Assembly (NCBI RefSeq): GCF_001642995.1
Contig: NZ_LOHS01000086.1
Location: forward strand, 79,825 to 143,824
Length of the DNA: 64,000 nt
DNA from: Streptomyces jeddahensis
Lineage (GTDB): Bacteria > Actinomycetota > Actinomycetes > Streptomycetales > Streptomycetaceae
Reading direction: 5' to 3'
Notes under the pieces: generated by a model
What the model was told of the DNA's origin: nothing
The model's input: only the letters and a program-made list of their open reading frames with translations
The model's database searches: none
Shown here: piece after piece, positions 61,322 to 64,000 of the stretch
Position numbering within the stretch: the first letter of the stretch is position 1
Layout of the letters: every line of letters begins with the position of its first letter
Program-made: the position numbers and the translations under genes

Positions 61322-63796
61322 TCACGCCACCGGCTCGGCCAGCGGCTGCTCCGCCCAGATGATCTTGCCGTTCGCGGTGTAGCGGGTGCCCCAGCGGCGG
61401 GTGAGCTGGGAGACCAGGAACAGGCCGCGGCCGCCTTCGTCGGTCGTCCGCGGATGGCGCAGGTGCGGGGCGCTGCTGCCGGTGTCGGAGACCTCGCAGA
61501 TCAGGGACCGCTCCATGATCAGGCGCAGCCGGAGGGGGCCGGAGGCGTGCCGGATCGCGTTGGTGACGAGCTCGCTCACGACGAGCTCCGTGGTGAAGGT
61601 CAGCTCCTCCAGGCGCCATGTGGCGAGTTGCAGGGCGGCCGCCTGGCGTGCCTGGGCGACGACGGCCGGTTCCGCGGGCAGGTCCCAGGAGGCCACCCGG
61701 TCGGCGCCGAGGCGGCGGGTCCGCGCCATCAGCAGCGCCGCGTCGTCGTGCTGTTGCGTCGGGACGAGGTCGTCCACGATCGTGCTGCACAGGTTGTCCA
61801 GCGGCAGACGGTGCGCCTCCAGCGCGCGGCGCAGCCGCTCCCTGCCCGCTTCGGCGTCGGGGACCGTGCCGTCGGGTGCGTGCGTCGCCAGCAGGCCGTC
61901 GGTGTGCAGCGCGAGCACACTGCCCTCCGGCAGGTTGAACTCGGCGCACTCGAAAGGCAGACCGCCCACGCCCAGCGCGGGACCGAGCGGCAGCTCGGCG
62001 AAGGTGACCGTGCCGTCGGGGGCCAGGATCGCGGGCGGCAGATGGCCGGCGCTCGCCATGACGCAGTCCCCGCCGACCGGGTCGTAGACCGCGTACAGAC
62101 AGCTCGTCCCCACGGTGTGGGCGCCTCCGGCCGGGGCGCCGGGGCCCGATGCCGCCTCTCGTGCGGCCCGGCAGATCAGGTCGTCGAGGTGGGCGAGCAC
62201 CTCATCCGGCGGCAGGTCCAGGTCGGCGAGGGTCTGTACGGCGGTGCGCAGCCGTCCCATCGCGGCTGCCCCCTCGATGCCGTGGCCGACCACCTCGCCC
62301 ACCACCAGTGCCACCCGTGCGCTGGACAGCGGGATGAGGTCGAACCAGTCGCCGGCGAGGCCGGTCAGCTCGTCGGCGGGCCGGTAGCAGGTCGCCACGT
62401 CGACGGCCTCCTGCTCGGGGGCGCCGTGCGGCAGGAGATTCTGCTGCAGTACGAGGGCCGCGTCGCGCTCCCGCGTGTAGCGGCGGGCGTTGTCGAGGCA
62501 CACGGCCGCACGGGTGACGAGCTCCTCGGCGAGGCTGAGATCGTCGGCCTCGAACGGCTCCTGGCTCTCGCGCCGGAAGAACGTCGTGATGCCCAGCGTG
62601 ATGCCGCGCGCGCGGATCGGCACGATCATCACGCTGTGCAGCCCGAGGTCGAGGAACGTGGCGGCCCGACCGCCGGGGATGTCGGCGGGCCATTCCCTGG
62701 CCAGCGGATCCAGGCGCTCCTCACGCCAGGACTTCCCGCTGGTCAGGCACTGTATGGGCGGCGAACCGGCGTGATACCGGGCCATGCCCCCGATCTCGAC
62801 GACCGCCTCCGGGACCCCCGGCCGCACGGACTGGTGGCCGGCCCGGCGCAGCGGGACGACCTCCGGGTCGTCGAGGGTGCGGTGCGCCGGCTCGGCCCCC
62901 TCGAGTACGGACTCCAGCAGGTCGACGGCGACGAAGTCGGCCAGCTCCGGTACCGCCGAGTCGGCGAGCTCCTGTCCGGTCTGGATGACGTCGAGCGTGC
63001 GCCCGATGTGCTCGGCCGCCCGGTCGAGGAGCGCCAGGCGCTGCCGGGCGCGGTAGCGGTCGCTGATGTCCGTGACCGTGTAGTACACGCCCACCGGATG
63101 GCCGTGGTCGTCCTCGAGCCGGATGAACGACATCGAGTGGGCGACCTCCCGGTACGGGGCCGACCGCAACCGGCCCACGTGCTCGTAACCGATCACGGGC
63201 TCACCGGTCTCGAGCACCCGGCGCATCTGCGCCTCGATCCCCTGCGCGTCGAGGTCGGGCTGGATGTCGCCCAGCCGGCGCCCGAGCCGCTGCTGCGGTG
63301 CCCCTCCGCCGAATCTCTCGAGGGCGGCGTTCGACCACACGTACCGCAGGTCCGTGTCCACGACGGCGATGCCGATGGGTGACTGCGAGGCCATCCGTTC
63401 CAGCAGGTGCCGGCTCATGTCCCACCCCGGTGCCTCGCTCAGGTCTCCGGCCAGGACGACCCAGCGCGCACTTCCACCGGTCTCCTGTACGGGGATCAGC
63501 CGCACCATCAGCTTGACCGGCCGGCCGTCCCGGTGCCGCGCCGTCAGCAGGCCGCTCCAGCCGCCGTCCTGCATGCACCGTTCGGTGATGGCCGGAAGCC
63601 GCGCCGCGTCCTCGTCGGTCAGGAGGGACGTGACGCCGCGGTCCAGGAGGGCGCCTTGCGGGTAGCCGAGGAGCCGTCCCGTGTTCCCGCTGCAGCTGAG
63701 CACCACGCCACCGGCGTCGAGCAGCAGTATCGAGGCATCCGCCACATCGAATGCGGCCTGGCGTCGGGTGCGGTCTCTCTCCTCGCGCATCCCCAC
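61322..63796 (-). CDS. PAS-GAF-SpoIIE phosphatase-HATPase multidomain regulator
   Basis: About 824 residues from the GTG at 63796 (GAAGGGG five bases upstream; an ATG two codons later is possible). Order: PAS (about 10-120: DVADASILLLDAGGVVLSCS), PAS (about 130-245: LLERMASQSPIGIAVVDTDLRYV), GAF (about 260-450), SpoIIE/PP2C (about 460-690: LAGDWFDLIPL, VVGEVVGHGIEG, ASAGHLPPAIL, HDDAALLMA) and an RsbW-like HATPase (about 700-820: ELVVSELVTNAIRHASG, DEGGRGLFLVSQL). Such proteins tune sigma-factor partner switching. Odd: the metal-binding Asp of the usual GDVxGHG is Glu. Confidence 0.9.
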   Translation of the reverse strand: MGMREERDRTRRQAAFDVADASILLLDAGGVVLSCSGNTGRLLGYPQGALLDRGVTSLLTDEDAARLPAITERCMQDGGWSGLLTARHRDGRPVKLMVRLIPVQETGGSARWVVLAGDLSEAPGWDMSRHLLERMASQSPIGIAVVDTDLRYVWSNAALERFGGGAPQQRLGRRLGDIQPDLDAQGIEAQMRRVLETGEPVIGYEHVGRLRSAPYREVAHSMSFIRLEDDHGHPVGVYYTVTDISDRYRARQRLALLDRAAEHIGRTLDVIQTGQELADSAVPELADFVAVDLLESVLEGAEPAHRTLDDPEVVPLRRAGHQSVRPGVPEAVVEIGGMARYHAGSPPIQCLTSGKSWREERLDPLAREWPADIPGGRAATFLDLGLHSVMIVPIRARGITLGITTFFRRESQEPFEADDLSLAEELVTRAAVCLDNARRYTRERDAALVLQQNLLPHGAPEQEAVDVATCYRPADELTGLAGDWFDLIPLSSARVALVVGEVVGHGIEGAAAMGRLRTAVQTLADLDLPPDEVLAHLDDLICRAAREAASGPGAPAGGAHTVGTSCLYAVYDPVGGDCVMASAGHLPPAILAPDGTVTFAELPLGPALGVGGLPFECAEFNLPEGSVLALHTDGLLATHAPDGTVPDAEAGRERLRRALEAHRLPLDNLCSTIVDDLVPTQQHDDAALLMARTRRLGADRVASWDLPAEPAVVAQARQAAALQLATWRLEELTFTTELVVSELVTNAIRHASGPLRLRLIMERSLICEVSDTGSSAPHLRHPRTTDEGGRGLFLVSQLTRRWGTRYTANGKIIWAEQPLAEPVA

Positions 63797-63986
63797 GGCT
63801 GCCCCTTCGGTATTACGAGTGCTATACGGCCTCATTCCCGGATTGTTCCCGTGGTTACCCTGCGGGGTGGGGTGGCCTGCCGGGGCGTGGGCTGGGGCGC
63901 GTGCGCGTCTTCCGGCTTGTGGGTGGTTCGCACCTGCCGGTGGGCGGGTCGGGGCCGCACCGGGATGTACGTCCTCGGTCTGGCGC

Positions 63987-64000
63987 CTGGCCGTAGCTCA
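63987..64000 (+). tRNA. Possible 5' end of a tRNA gene cut by the window edge
   Basis: CTGGCCGTAGCTCA has the form of a seven-base acceptor strand followed by T8-A9 and the D-stem GCTC-A, as in many tRNAs. The amino acid cannot be told because the rest is missing. Confidence 0.3.

Noticed and set aside
61091..63382. 763-codon plus-strand frame opposite the SpoIIE gene
   Set aside because: Shadow without any domain.

Overview
The window is high-GC DNA (very GC-rich third codon positions, many GTG/TTG starts with AGGAGG-type ribosome sites) and is almost certainly from the core chromosome of a Streptomyces species. From about 25.9 kb onward the gene order (XRE-MurA-like, acnA, ngcEFG, rok7B7, xylFGH, dxs, amino acid permease, wall-polymer genes, fadB/fadA) is one I recognise from streptomycetes such as S. 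coelicolor. That comparison is from memory and was not searched. No rRNA, CRISPR array, insertion sequence or prophage was seen.

Layout. 0.2-5.2 kb holds envelope genes: a small secreted protein, a class F sortase and a peptidoglycan-recognition amidase, followed by a methyltransferase. 5.4-25.8 kb is a dense metal (zinc) homeostasis island. It contains (i) a six-gene operon of three 'anchor-repeat' surface or secreted proteins plus a matching ABC transporter whose substrate-binding lipoprotein is split by an inserted surface-repeat domain; (ii) an AztABCD-like zinc importer with two AztD-type propeller lipoproteins; (iii) a Zur-led operon (Zur, small CTEPGCPP protein, CobW GTPase, WD40 protein, [2Fe-2S] thioredoxin-like ferredoxin, ArsR repressor); and (iv) an outward-facing pair, a PacL-like DUF1490 protein and a P1B ATPase. 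Three Zur-box-like sequences sit exactly where regulation would be expected: before (i), between the divergent arms of (ii), and before (iii). A fragment of another metal-ABC ATPase lies between (i) and (ii), so the island has been rearranged.

25.9-30.6 kb: an XRE-MurA-like fusion diverges from aconitase. The shared intergenic region has two copies of one 16-bp palindrome and a candidate iron box. 30.6-31.1 kb: a perfect CebR-type palindrome in front of what looks like the leftover end of a cellulose-binding module. 31.1-40.8 kb: sugar uptake, namely NgcEFG (N-acetylglucosamine/chitobiose type, no ATPase of its own), the ROK regulator Rok7B7, and XylFGH, with candidate operators before ngcE, rok7B7 and xylF and stem-loops after each binding-protein gene. 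40.9-48 kb: dxs, an amino acid permease, a membrane glycosyltransferase, a NYN-like protein and a propeller-like protein. 48.1-57.8 kb: a wall-polymer module with an LCP ligase, a 1335-residue GT2-TagF fusion, a secreted EEP nuclease/phosphatase and a tandem pair of hydrolase-like proteins with C-terminal Ig-like domains. 57.8-61.2 kb: fatty-acid beta-oxidation (fadB/fadA type). 61.3-63.8 kb: a PAS-GAF-SpoIIE-HATPase regulator. The last 14 bases look like the start of a tRNA gene.

How they fit together: the first third senses, captures, imports and, when needed, exports zinc. The middle third takes up chitin-, cellulose- or xylan-derived sugars under dedicated regulators. The last third builds wall polymers and burns fatty acids.
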